Part shown: one piece after another, positions 8,336 to 15,839 of the stretch
How the letters are laid out: every line of letters starts with the position of its first letter
Numbering within the stretch: the first letter of the stretch is position 1
Origin: Flavobacteriaceae bacterium
GTDB taxonomy: Bacteria; Bacteroidota; Bacteroidia; Flavobacteriales; Flavobacteriaceae
DNA length: 64,000 nt
Direction: 5' to 3'
Assembly: GCA_947491985.1 (NCBI GenBank)
Contig: CANLLR010000008.1
Coordinates: 21,093-85,092 of the forward strand
Made by a program: the position numbers and the translations under genes
Notes under the pieces: generated by a model
The model's input: the letters and a program-made list of their open reading frames with translations, nothing else
Told to the model about the DNA's origin: nothing
Database searches by the model: none

Positions 8336-9171
8336 TTTAATATCTCTTTAATTCGATTCGTATTTTCCATTTCATTATATACTTCTTCAAAATTATCGTT
8401 TTCGAGTAAGTTTTTAAAATGAGTTAAATTCAGAATGTATTCGTTCAATGATTTGACGACTTGCTTTTTATTTTGGTTAAAAATAGGCGTCCACATAGCT
8501 GGAGAACTTTTAGCTAATCGCACCGTACTTTCAAACCCAGAACCCGCCATATCAAAAATATCTTGCTCGTATTTTTCTTTTCCGATAACGGTTTTACCGA
8601 GCATAAAGGAACTGATGTGCGACAAATGGGATACGTATGCAATGTGCTTGTCGTGGGATTTTGGGTCCATGTAACGAATTCGCAATCCTAATTTTCGAAA
8701 CAATTCCATCGCTCGTTGTTGCAACTTAAACGTTGTTTTCTCTACTTCACAAATGATATTTGTTTTTCCTTCAAACAATCCTTTAATGGCAGCATTTGGT
8801 CCCGAAAATTCGGTTCCTGCAATTGGATGCGTTGCCATAAAATTGCGTCTTTTCGGATGATTTGCTACCAATTCACAAATGGGTAATTTGGTCGAACCTA
8901 CATCAAAAACCAGCGTATTATCGCTTATCGCATCCAAAATTTGAGGTAAAAGTACTAAACCCACATCAACTGGCACAGCTACAATAATTAAATTTGCATT
9001 AATTAAATCTTCTTCAGATGCCTTTTGGTCGATAAGTTGCAAATGTAGTGCTTCTTCCAAATGTTTTTCGTTTGAGTCGCTTCCGAGAACGGTTACTTTG
9101 TCATACATCGATCTAATGTCGAGCGCCATCGAACCTCCTATCAAACCTAATCCTATAATTACTACTTTCAT
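8332..9171 (-). CDS. tyrA: prephenate dehydrogenase
   Basis: Oxidative decarboxylation of prephenate to 4-hydroxyphenylpyruvate for tyrosine. It has an N-terminal Rossmann fold with GLGLIGGSMALDI at residues 7-19, VFDVGSTK, the active-site HPIAGTEFSGP, and a helical C-terminal dimerisation domain with HKHIAYVSHLSH. At 279 aa it is a stand-alone enzyme without a chorismate mutase or ACT domain. It sits between the aminotransferase and the DAHP synthase/chorismate mutase, as expected for a Phe/Tyr operon. Confidence 0.93.
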   Translation of the reverse strand: MKVVIIGLGLIGGSMALDIRSMYDKVTVLGSDSNEKHLEEALHLQLIDQKASEEDLINANLIIVAVPVDVGLVLLPQILDAISDNTLVFDVGSTKLPICELVANHPKRRNFMATHPIAGTEFSGPNAAIKGLFEGKTNIICEVEKTTFKLQQRAMELFRKLGLRIRYMDPKSHDKHIAYVSHLSHISSFMLGKTVIGKEKYEQDIFDMAGSGFESTVRLAKSSPAMWTPIFNQNKKQVVKSLNEYILNLTHFKNLLENDNFEEVYNEMENTNRIKEILK

Positions 9172-9186
9172 AATTTGATGTTCTAA

Positions 9187-9298
9187 AATATAATTAAAAC
9201 TATAGGTTTTCAGTGCCTCTTACTTAAACTTTTAAAAAGGTTTTCTGCCACTGATTCACAGAATAGAAAAAAAATTAAAAATCTGTGAATCTGAGGTA
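9187..9298 (+). repeat. dispersed repeat C, copy 1 (AGTGCCTCT ... GCCACTGATTCACAGA)
   Basis: Intergenic element ahead of tyrA. It contains AGTGCCTCTTACTTAA followed by GCCACTGATTCACAGA and its inverse TCTGTGAATC (9253-9262 with 9282-9291), a hairpin with A/T-rich loop. The same order of blocks occurs in opposite orientation at 51853-51960. Confidence 0.7.
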
Positions 9299-9315
9299 AA
9301 ACTTCACACTATATT

Positions 9316-10467
9316 TTAATTTGTAATTCTCAAAATTGCTTCTTTTATTTTTTCTTCTTTCACACATAAAGAAAACCGAATATAGCCTTCGCCATTGCTG
9401 CCAAAAATGGTTCCCGGTGTGATGAACATATGCTTTTCATGCAAAATTTTATCTATAAAAACTTCAGCAGATTGTATTTCTTTGGGAAGTTTTGCCCATA
9501 CGAACAATCCGACCGAATTTCTATGGAACTTACATTGTAATTTTTCGGCCAATTCAAACATCAAATTGCGTCTTTTGGCATACACTTCATTTTGACTTTG
9601 AAACCAACTGGTTCCCAATTGCAATGCGGCAATAGCACCTTTTTGTATGCCATAAAACATACCACTGTCCATGTTGCTTTTTACTTTTAAAATAGCGTTG
9701 ACAAAATTCGAATTTCCGCACACCATGCCTACACGCCAACCTGCCATATTGTAGGTTTTGGAAAGCGAATTTAATTCTAGCGCTACTTCTTTTGCGCCAG
9801 CTACTTGCAAAATTGAAAGCGGATTTTGGTTTAAAACAAAGCTATACGGATTGTCATTTACAATTAAAATGTGGTGTTTTTTGCCAAAGGCAATTAGTTT
9901 TTGATACAACTCTAAAGTACCATTGGCACCTGTTGGCATGTGGGGATAACTCACCCACATAAGTTTTACTTTCGACAAATCGAGTAGCTCCAATTGATCA
10001 AAATTGGGTTGCCAATTCGTTGCTTCTTTTAAATCATAATACACCGCTTTTGCTTGAACAAGATGGGTTACTGATGCATACGTTGGATAACCCGGATTAG
10101 GAATAAGCACTTCGTCGCCTTCATTTAAAAACGCCATGGCTATGTGCATGATGCCTTCTTTGGAGCCCATTAAAGGTAAAATTTCTGAAGTAAAATCTAA
10201 TACTACACCAAAATGCTCTTGGTAAAAATTAGCCATTCCTTTACGCAAATCGGGCAAGCCTTGATAGCTTTGATATTCGTGTGCCTTTGCATCAAACATA
10301 GCGTTTTGAATCGCTTCAATAACGGTCGCATCGGGTGCTAAATCGGGACTACCTATTCCCATATTTATAATGGGTTTGCCTTCAGAAAGCAACTGATTGA
10401 CTTCGCGTAATTTTTTTGAGAAATAGTATTCCTCTACAGTGTGTAATCTATTGGCAGTTGTTATCAT
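9316..10467 (-). CDS. class I/II pyridoxal-phosphate aminotransferase (likely aromatic)
   Basis: 383-aa fold-type I aminotransferase. The Schiff-base lysine lies in LNSLSKTYNMAGWRVGM. Other motifs are MGIGSPDLAPD (N-terminal substrate loop), NPGYPTY, NDNPYSF and the C-terminal YIRFSLCV arginine. Position between prephenate dehydratase and prephenate dehydrogenase makes transamination of phenylpyruvate and 4-hydroxyphenylpyruvate, or of prephenate, the likely role. That is inference from context; substrate specificity cannot be read from sequence. Confidence 0.88.
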   Translation of the reverse strand: MITTANRLHTVEEYYFSKKLREVNQLLSEGKPIINMGIGSPDLAPDATVIEAIQNAMFDAKAHEYQSYQGLPDLRKGMANFYQEHFGVVLDFTSEILPLMGSKEGIMHIAMAFLNEGDEVLIPNPGYPTYASVTHLVQAKAVYYDLKEATNWQPNFDQLELLDLSKVKLMWVSYPHMPTGANGTLELYQKLIAFGKKHHILIVNDNPYSFVLNQNPLSILQVAGAKEVALELNSLSKTYNMAGWRVGMVCGNSNFVNAILKVKSNMDSGMFYGIQKGAIAALQLGTSWFQSQNEVYAKRRNLMFELAEKLQCKFHRNSVGLFVWAKLPKEIQSAEVFIDKILHEKHMFITPGTIFGSNGEGYIRFSLCVKEEKIKEAILRITN

Positions 10468-10469
10468 AA

Positions 10470-10530
10470 CTATTTGGGTATTTAGTTTTTGGGTATTTGG
10501 AACAAAATAGTTTCAAATAACCAAATGACG
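10470..10530. repeat. GGGTATTTGG direct/inverted repeats between pheA and aminotransferase
   Basis: TTTGGGTATTTAGTTTTTGGGTATTTGG is followed by the roughly inverse CAAATAACCAAATGAC, another small foldable repeat cluster filling an intergenic gap of this operon. Confidence 0.6.
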
Positions 10531-10532
10531 AA

Positions 10533-11363
10533 TCAACGTATTAACTTATTTTCATATTCGCCCAAGACTTTAAAATGATTGGTCATAATTTGGAGAATTT
10601 GGGTTGCTTTTTCATAGTGCTTGTACTTTTTGAAAACCACATCTACAAAAAAAGAATACCAAAATGGCTTGATGATTATTGGCATCAACTGAATCTTGGT
10701 GAAGTTCAATTTGCAATTGGTCATGACATTTAAAACGGTCGCCAAACTTCCGGACGTATCATCCAATTCAAATTTTAAGGAAGTTTTGTTTATGGATTCT
10801 TTTGCTTTTGAATTGGATTTTGTGCTCAAAATAAAAAACCGCGTCATGTTGTTATTTATCGTTTGAATTTCGGGTGCGACAATGGTCAAATCATATAATT
10901 GAGCGGCTGTCTTACTGGCTATAGCCGCGATTCCTTTTAGTTTGTTTTGGTGAATGCGACGCGCAGTTTCTGCAGTATCTTTGTCTTCAACGAGTTTGAT
11001 ATGCGGATGCTTTTTTAAAAAATCCATACATTGTAATAACGCCATAGGATGCGAATGTACTTCCTGAATTTCGTTTAATTGTTGTCCGTTTAACACCATT
11101 AAATTTTGAATACTATCCAAATAATATTCGCCGATAATGTGTAAGTCATGCTTATCAATTAAAGCATAATTGGGAATGATAGCGCCTACAATCGAGTTTT
11201 CAATTGCCATAACAGCCAACTGCGAATGGTTGTTTATCAAACTAGCAACGAGTGTTTCAAACGACAAACATTCGTTTACTTGAACATTTTCTTGAAAATA
11301 TTCTAGCGCTACTTGATGATGGAAGGACCCTTTAATGCCATGTATTGCTATCTTTTTTTCCAT
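10533..11363 (-). CDS. pheA: prephenate dehydratase
   Basis: Converts prephenate to phenylpyruvate. The ATG at 11361-11363 is chosen (MEKKIAIHGIKGSFHHQVA); the track start is an upstream TTG. The catalytic domain shows GSFHHQ, IENSIVGAI and the TRF signature in NNNMTRFFILS. A C-terminal ACT domain follows (TSGSLATVLNVM), but the classical ESRP Phe-binding motif reads IQLMP, so feedback binding may differ. It is the first structural gene of the aromatic run, directly behind the leader-peptide attenuator. Confidence 0.93.
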   Translation of the reverse strand: MEKKIAIHGIKGSFHHQVALEYFQENVQVNECLSFETLVASLINNHSQLAVMAIENSIVGAIIPNYALIDKHDLHIIGEYYLDSIQNLMVLNGQQLNEIQEVHSHPMALLQCMDFLKKHPHIKLVEDKDTAETARRIHQNKLKGIAAIASKTAAQLYDLTIVAPEIQTINNNMTRFFILSTKSNSKAKESINKTSLKFELDDTSGSLATVLNVMTNCKLNFTKIQLMPIIIKPFWYSFFVDVVFKKYKHYEKATQILQIMTNHFKVLGEYENKLIR

Positions 11364-11449
11364 ATTGTTTTTCAAACATTAAGAGATAAAGAAAATTAAG
11401 TTCTATATCGCTTAATGAACTTTACTATCTTGATGGTTTAATTTTAGTC

Positions 11450-11477
11450 AAAAAAAATCCCGATTTACATCGGGATT
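11450..11477 (-). terminator. attenuator terminator upstream of pheA
   Basis: On the minus strand AATCCCGAT-GTAA-ATCGGGATT is a perfect 9-bp stem with a 4-base loop, followed by a run of eight T. No gene ends here. It stands between the leader peptide (stop at 11500) and pheA (start 11363), the position expected for a regulated premature terminator. Confidence 0.88.
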
Positions 11478-11530
11478 GTCTATTTATGTTGTACTTAATT
11501 TATTTCTTAATATAACACAATACCAATCCC
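11472..11530 (-). promoter_or_regulatory. predicted antiterminator hairpin of the pheA leader
   Basis: RNA segments GGGAUUG (11530-11524) and CAAUCCC (11478-11472) are perfectly complementary. The second overlaps the 5' arm of the terminator, so the structures are mutually exclusive. An inner pairing UUGUGUU (11520-11514) with AACAUAA (11490-11484) lengthens the stem. GGGAUUG overlaps leader codons Lys20-Gly21-Leu22, just after the Phe/Tyr/Trp cluster. A ribosome at the leader stop would cover the inner pairing. Confidence 0.75.
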
Positions 11531-11589
11531 TTTCTTTTCCAAAAAAAGAAATATGAGAAATTGTTATAATACGTTACAAATTTTGACAT
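11500..11589 (-). CDS. Phe/Tyr-rich leader peptide (pheL-like) of the aromatic operon
   Basis: A 29-residue ORF, ATG at 11587-11589: MSKFVTYYNNFSYFFFWKRK then GLVLCYIKK. Nine of residues 4-17 are aromatic (five Phe, three Tyr, one Trp), including Phe-Phe-Phe-Trp. It is followed by an antiterminator/terminator pair and then pheA. This is the layout of ribosome-mediated attenuation: starvation for charged tRNA-Phe or tRNA-Tyr stalls the ribosome on the cluster, frees GGGAUUG and prevents termination. The track's 64-aa ORF is an upstream extension of the same frame that I consider untranslated. No perfect TAnnTTTG box was found upstream; CACTTTTG (minus strand of 11638-11645) is one mismatch away. 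Confidence 0.78.
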   Translation of the reverse strand: MSKFVTYYNNFSYFFFWKRKGLVLCYIKK

Positions 11590-11657
11590 TGGTGGTTTTT
11601 GTGTTTTGCTAATGTAGAAAAATAATATATAGGTTTTACAAAAGTGAAGTAAAAAAG

Positions 11658-11677
11658 TTGCGGAAACGTTTTCGTAA
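11658..11677. promoter_or_regulatory. operator-like palindrome TTnCGnAAACGTTTnCGnAA
   Basis: A 20-bp dyad (TTGCGGAAACGTTTTCGTAA), 16 of 20 positions symmetric, in the divergent region between the pheA leader and gldA. It resembles LacI-type operators centred on AAACGTTT. The regulator is unknown. Confidence 0.45.
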
Positions 11678-11714
11678 ATCATAAAATTTACCATTTCTCG
11701 TTATCCTTTTTAGG

Positions 11715-11746
11715 TTTCAAAAATCCTTTAGTATTTATTACCTTTG
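11715..11746 (+). promoter_or_regulatory. flavobacterial-type promoter of gldA
   Basis: TACCTTTG (11739-11746) matches the -7 consensus TAnnTTTG exactly. TTTC (11715-11718) sits 20 bp upstream at the -33 position, one mismatch from TTTG. The gldA ATG lies 17 bp downstream. Confidence 0.65.
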
Positions 11747-11762
11747 TTTCAAATATCATATC

Positions 11763-12665
11763 ATGTCAATAGAAGTTCAAAATATATCCAAAAGTTACGG
11801 CACTCAAAAAGCATTGGACTCGGTTTCGTTTTCGGTAAAAAAGGGAGAAATTGTAGGGTTCTTGGGTCCGAATGGCGCCGGAAAATCGACTTTAATGAAA
11901 ATCCTCACGACGTATCTCAATGCGGATGAAGGTAGGGCTTTGGTGAACGGACATGATGTAAACGACAATCAAAAAGCCGTACAGCTTTCGGTTGGCTATT
12001 TGCCCGAGCACAATCCGTTGTATTTGGATTTGTATGTGAGAGAATATTTGGCTTTTAATGCTGATGTTTATAAAACAGCCAAATCACGTATTGAAGAAGT
12101 TATTCAATTGACTGGATTATCAGCAGAAAGTCATAAAAAAATTGGACAACTTTCAAAAGGATATCGCCAGCGTGTGGGTTTAGCAACAGCTTTGTTACAC
12201 AATCCAGATGTGTTGATTTTGGATGAACCGACTACAGGTTTAGATCCGAATCAATTGGTTGAAATTCGAAACGTGATCAAAAACGTTGGCAAAAACAAAA
12301 CGGTTTTCCTATCTACACACATTATGCAAGAAGTGGAAGCGATTTGCGACCGTGTGATTATTATTGACAACGGCAAAATTGTAACTGATAAAAAATTGGA
12401 CAAATTGGTTTCCGAAATCAAAGAACAAGTGATTGAGGTCGAATTTGACAAAGTGATTGACGAAACGCTTTTTTCTAAATTTCCGAATTTACTTTCGTAC
12501 AGAAATACACATGAAAATGTATGGGAACTGACTTTTGAAACGGAAAGCGATGCGCGTTCGAGTGTTTTTGATTTTGCTCAAAATAACGGATTAAAAACAC
12601 TACAATTGAGTTTGAAAAGCAAAAACTTGGAAGCGATTTTTAGAGAAAAAACCTCTAAGAATTAG
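11763..12665 (+). CDS. gldA: ABC transporter ATP-binding protein, GldA-type
   Basis: 300-aa cytoplasmic ABC ATPase: Walker A GPNGAGKST near residue 36, signature LSKGYRQRVGLA, Walker B VLILDEPTTGLD, then a long C-terminal domain typical of the GldA/CcmA-like group. In Flavobacterium johnsoniae GldA works with the permeases GldF and GldG and is needed for gliding; the membrane partners are not encoded next to it here. Assignment to GldA rests on the recalled N-terminus (MSIEVQNISKSYGTQKALD) and the organism context; a generic gliding-type ABC ATPase is the fallback. Confidence 0.85.
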   Translation: MSIEVQNISKSYGTQKALDSVSFSVKKGEIVGFLGPNGAGKSTLMKILTTYLNADEGRALVNGHDVNDNQKAVQLSVGYLPEHNPLYLDLYVREYLAFNADVYKTAKSRIEEVIQLTGLSAESHKKIGQLSKGYRQRVGLATALLHNPDVLILDEPTTGLDPNQLVEIRNVIKNVGKNKTVFLSTHIMQEVEAICDRVIIIDNGKIVTDKKLDKLVSEIKEQVIEVEFDKVIDETLFSKFPNLLSYRNTHENVWELTFETESDARSSVFDFAQNNGLKTLQLSLKSKNLEAIFREKTSKN

Positions 12666-12727
12666 AAAGTGCTTAATTGACAGTATTTAGATTTAAAAAA
12701 CTTGGAATGAATAGCAAGATGTAGCTT

Positions 12728-13477
12728 CTAATTATAAATTACCTGACCTTGGTATAATTGCTCAACATTTACTACCGACGGATTATTCATCAACACAACA
12801 TTTCCGGTGCTTACCAATTTTCCTGTAATACTTTGAATCGGACGTACAATCATATCGTTAGAACCGCGATGGTAAACTTTGATGGTTTGTGCGGTAAGGT
12901 TTTGCGCATCAATTCGGCCGTCACCGGCATACAAATTGAGCAAAGCTTCACCTGTTTGACCCGAAATATAATAGCGCGACACGTTGTTATTGATAATTAC
13001 CAATTGTGCGTTGTTAATATTTATAAAAAAATCACCAGTACCTGCTCCTTCTACACCATCTCCGTCGCTATCAAGTGAAAACAACCGCAAAATAGGATAC
13101 GTTAAAACGCCATTGGAACTAATATTTCGCTCCGATTTAGAGTAAATTTCTTCAATATTCGGCGCTGTAATGTACACTTTTGTTTGTCCGAAATCGCGCA
13201 CCCAATTACATGTAGTATTGTCTTTCAATGACAAAACAGTTCCGTTTTGGGTGACATCAATGTTCTCCATTAAATTTTCTCCTGTTTGCACTTCGACTTT
13301 ATATTCTGGCCCTTGAGTTACAATCAATTCAATACCTTTGTAAACCTCTACTCTGTTAAAAGCAGTTACGGCCACTTCTTTGGTAATAATGGCTCCTGTC
13401 GATTCAACACATTCGCTTGGTTTTTCACACGAAATAATTGCTAAAAATAAACTTACTAGTAGTATGTATTTTTTCAT
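12728..13477 (-). CDS. head GIN domain (DUF2807) lipoprotein
   Basis: 249-aa protein with a lipoprotein signal peptide (lipobox LAIISC, Cys near residue 17) followed by a DUF2807/GIN beta-helical domain: VTAFNRVEVYKGIELIVTQG, alternating strands such as TVLSLKDN and ITAPNIEEIYS. It is predicted to be anchored in the envelope; function is unknown. It starts 11 bp after the stop of the PagL-like gene, so the two are probably co-transcribed. Confidence 0.82.
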   Translation of the reverse strand: MKKYILLVSLFLAIISCEKPSECVESTGAIITKEVAVTAFNRVEVYKGIELIVTQGPEYKVEVQTGENLMENIDVTQNGTVLSLKDNTTCNWVRDFGQTKVYITAPNIEEIYSKSERNISSNGVLTYPILRLFSLDSDGDGVEGAGTGDFFININNAQLVIINNNVSRYYISGQTGEALLNLYAGDGRIDAQNLTAQTIKVYHRGSNDMIVRPIQSITGKLVSTGNVVLMNNPSVVNVEQLYQGQVIYN

Positions 13478-13488
13478 ATGCTAATTTT

Positions 13489-14577
13489 TTAAAGTCGGAC
13501 ACCTACTCCAAATTCTAAGGCTTCTGCCAAAAACAAATGGGTTTTTATAGTAAATCCTGCAAATATTTTTTTGGTCACGTAGTACTTCATTCCGACTCTA
13601 TTGTATACCGAAATATCGTTTTTATAAGGTTCATAGATGTAATATCCCATTTGAGCTTCAAGAGAAATTCGGTTTACAAACAACTCGTGGCCTACAAAAA
13701 GTCCGACTCTCTTGTAATCAGTATTCGGATTGATATTTTCTTCAGGGTAGGCATTGGCTCTGTAACGTATAAAATCCTTAAAAAACTCCGTTAAAAACAG
13801 TTCAGTTCCGAATTGAATTGCACTTTTTCGTCCCAATCGCTTGTCGGCATAAAAACTGATATGATAGAATGGATGTTGTCCGCTACCTATAACTGGACTT
13901 TCATTTATACCCGAACGGAAAGCGATGTTATAACGAATAGGTTCACGATAGCTCTTTTTGTTTTGAATAGTATCCTTAACATTTTTCACATCACCATCAA
14001 AATCATAGTTGATTCCGAGATTAAGCAAATAGGTATTAATTCCACTATTAGGCGATTTAGTACGTCCGTTAGAATAATGAGTGAAAAGCACTCCAGCTTG
14101 TATACCAAATTTATCGATGATGTTTTCCTTTTTGAATGATAATCCAATGTTGGTATTATCAACAATTGACGACCCAAAAGCTTTGTTTTTACTGTTATCA
14201 GCTTTGTCATACGGATGGGTTACATAAGCAAAACCTTGCGCCAATTTTAATTGCAAATGACGATTGAAAAAGTAAAAATTGTAATGCATTCCTACCGCAT
14301 AACTATCGCCAAGAATAGCATTATTAAAATTCTGATACAGGAAATAACCTCCATAATCAGGAAAATTGTAGGCCGTATGCCATTCTTTTTTTCCGTGTGT
14401 TTGTCTTGAAAAACTTAACATTAATGCATCGGGATGTCCAGTCAAGTGATTCAAATCGGGTGTGTGAGGCAACACATTTCCCTTTAAATAATTGATTTCA
14501 AAAGCATTGGTGTCTTTATTTTCTTGGGCGAATGAAACCAAAGAAACCATGCAAAGTAAAAAGTAAAATTTCTGCAT
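13489..14577 (-). CDS. acyloxyacyl hydrolase / PagL-like lipid A 3-O-deacylase
   Basis: 362-aa outer-membrane protein with signal peptide (MQKFYFLLCMVSLVSFAQ) and alternating aromatic beta strands. The motif LFTHYSNGRTKSPNSGINTY carries the His-x-Ser pair that forms the PagL catalytic centre. The family removes an acyl chain from lipid A at the outer membrane. It is longer than enterobacterial PagL (about 170 aa), as usual for Bacteroidota members. The C-terminus ends in a strand (EFGVGVRL) without a T9SS tail, fitting a barrel. Confidence 0.75.
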   Translation of the reverse strand: MQKFYFLLCMVSLVSFAQENKDTNAFEINYLKGNVLPHTPDLNHLTGHPDALMLSFSRQTHGKKEWHTAYNFPDYGGYFLYQNFNNAILGDSYAVGMHYNFYFFNRHLQLKLAQGFAYVTHPYDKADNSKNKAFGSSIVDNTNIGLSFKKENIIDKFGIQAGVLFTHYSNGRTKSPNSGINTYLLNLGINYDFDGDVKNVKDTIQNKKSYREPIRYNIAFRSGINESPVIGSGQHPFYHISFYADKRLGRKSAIQFGTELFLTEFFKDFIRYRANAYPEENINPNTDYKRVGLFVGHELFVNRISLEAQMGYYIYEPYKNDISVYNRVGMKYYVTKKIFAGFTIKTHLFLAEALEFGVGVRL

Positions 14578-14649
14578 TAATATGTTTTAAGTCCACAAAT
14601 ATAGCAGAATATATTTAGGATGAAAATTTTAAGGTTTTGAAGCGAAAGG

Positions 14650-14772
14650 TTCGGGCTTTTTTGGTTTCGTCTTTCCCGCTTTTCGCTACAATCTTTTCCC
14701 GTCAGTTCGAGTTCGCATGCAAAGCGAGTATCGAGAACCGTCAAAAGGATTTTCTCTTCAATTCGTCCCTAA
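14650..14772 (-). repeat. dispersed repeat B, copy 1
   Basis: Read on the minus strand: TTAGGGACGAATTGAAGAG, AAATCCTTTT, an insert with CTCGATACTCG and GAACTCGAACTGACGG, then AAAAGATTGTAGCG. It aligns with the four other copies (19627, 23813, 45128, 63889). It lies between the 3' end of metF and the PagL-like gene. Confidence 0.7.
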
Positions 14773-14812
14773 GCCTCAGGACAGATTGAACTTGTCTTTT
14801 GTAAAATCACCA

Positions 14813-15769
14813 TTAAAAAACAGCCGTTGCAATCACTTTGATGTTTTCGGCTCTTCCCATCGAATAATAATGTATCACCGGGATTCCGGCAGCTACCAAT
14901 TCTTTACTTTGCTGTATGCACCAATCGATTCCGATTTGTTTTACAACATCGTTGTCTTTGGCTTTCACGACTTCCATAATTAAATCGTCGGGCAATTCGA
15001 TTGAAAAGCGATGCGGAATCAAGTTCAGTTGCTTCTTGCTCGCAATAGGTTTTAAACCCGGAATAATCGGAATGGTAATTCCCGCTGCACGGCATTTAGC
15101 TACGAAATCAAAGAACTTTTTATTATCAAAAAACATTTGCGTAATAATATAATCGGCGCCGTTTTTGATTTTTTGTTTTAAAAAATGAATGTCGCTGTCC
15201 AAACTCGGCGCTTCCATGTGTTTTTCAGGATAACCTGCTACACCAATGCAAAAATTGGTACACGCTGAATTTTGCAAATCTTCGTCGAGATAAATTCCAT
15301 TATTCAAATTGTTAATCTGCAACACCAAATCAGTTGCAAACTCGTTACCGTCTTTTTCGGGTTTAAAATAGGTTTCATTTTTTAACGCGTCGCCACGCAA
15401 AGCCACTACATTATCGATGCCAAGAAAATCCAAATCGATTAATAGGTTTTCGGTATCTTCTTTGGTAAAGCCACCACACAAAATATGTGGAATCGCATCA
15501 ACGTCGTATTTATTCTGAATTCCAGCACAAATTCCGACTGTTCCTGGACGTTTTTTTACTACCTTTTTTTGTAACAAACCACTTGGCAATTCTTTAAATT
15601 CATATTCTTCGCGATGGTACGTCACATCAATAAATGGCGGATTGAATTCCATCAACGGATCGATACTATCAAAAATAGATTGAATGTTCTGTCCTTTTAA
15701 AGGCGGTAATATTTCGAAAGAAAACAAAGGTTGTCCGTTGGCGTTTTCGATGTGTTGGGTTACTTTCAT
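14813..15769 (-). CDS. metF: methylenetetrahydrofolate reductase
   Basis: Reduces 5,10-methylene-THF to 5-methyl-THF, the methyl donor for MetH. It is a 318-aa TIM barrel with the substrate motif FSFEILPPLKG near residue 16, DVTYHREEY, VALRGD, and the FAD-binding region GADYIITQMFFD followed by PIIPGLKPI. It is the last gene of metH1-metH2-metF, so it falls under the SAM-I riboswitch. The gap to metH2 is 70 bp of foldable repeats. Confidence 0.95.
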   Translation of the reverse strand: MKVTQHIENANGQPLFSFEILPPLKGQNIQSIFDSIDPLMEFNPPFIDVTYHREEYEFKELPSGLLQKKVVKKRPGTVGICAGIQNKYDVDAIPHILCGGFTKEDTENLLIDLDFLGIDNVVALRGDALKNETYFKPEKDGNEFATDLVLQINNLNNGIYLDEDLQNSACTNFCIGVAGYPEKHMEAPSLDSDIHFLKQKIKNGADYIITQMFFDNKKFFDFVAKCRAAGITIPIIPGLKPIASKKQLNLIPHRFSIELPDDLIMEVVKAKDNDVVKQIGIDWCIQQSKELVAAGIPVIHYYSMGRAENIKVIATAVF

Positions 15770-15777
15770 AATTTTTA

Positions 15778-15838
15778 ATTGTCCGTTGTCTGTTGTCTGT
15801 TTTCAATACTAACTGAAAACTGAGAACTGACAACTGTT
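15778..15838. repeat. CTGTTGT heptamer repeats with inverted partner between metH2 and metF
   Basis: GTCCGTTGTCTGTTGTCTGTTTTC is followed after about 8 bp by CTGAAAACTGAGAACTGACAACTG, its approximate inverse. The unit is again near 7 bp and the transcript can form a hairpin right after the metH2 stop. Confidence 0.7.
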
Positions 15839-15839
15839 T

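Noticed and set aside
11590-11694. N-terminal extension of the 64-aa minus-strand ORF upstream of pheA
   Set aside because: The extension would overlap the probable promoter and dyad region; only the last 29 codons match a leader peptide next to the attenuator.
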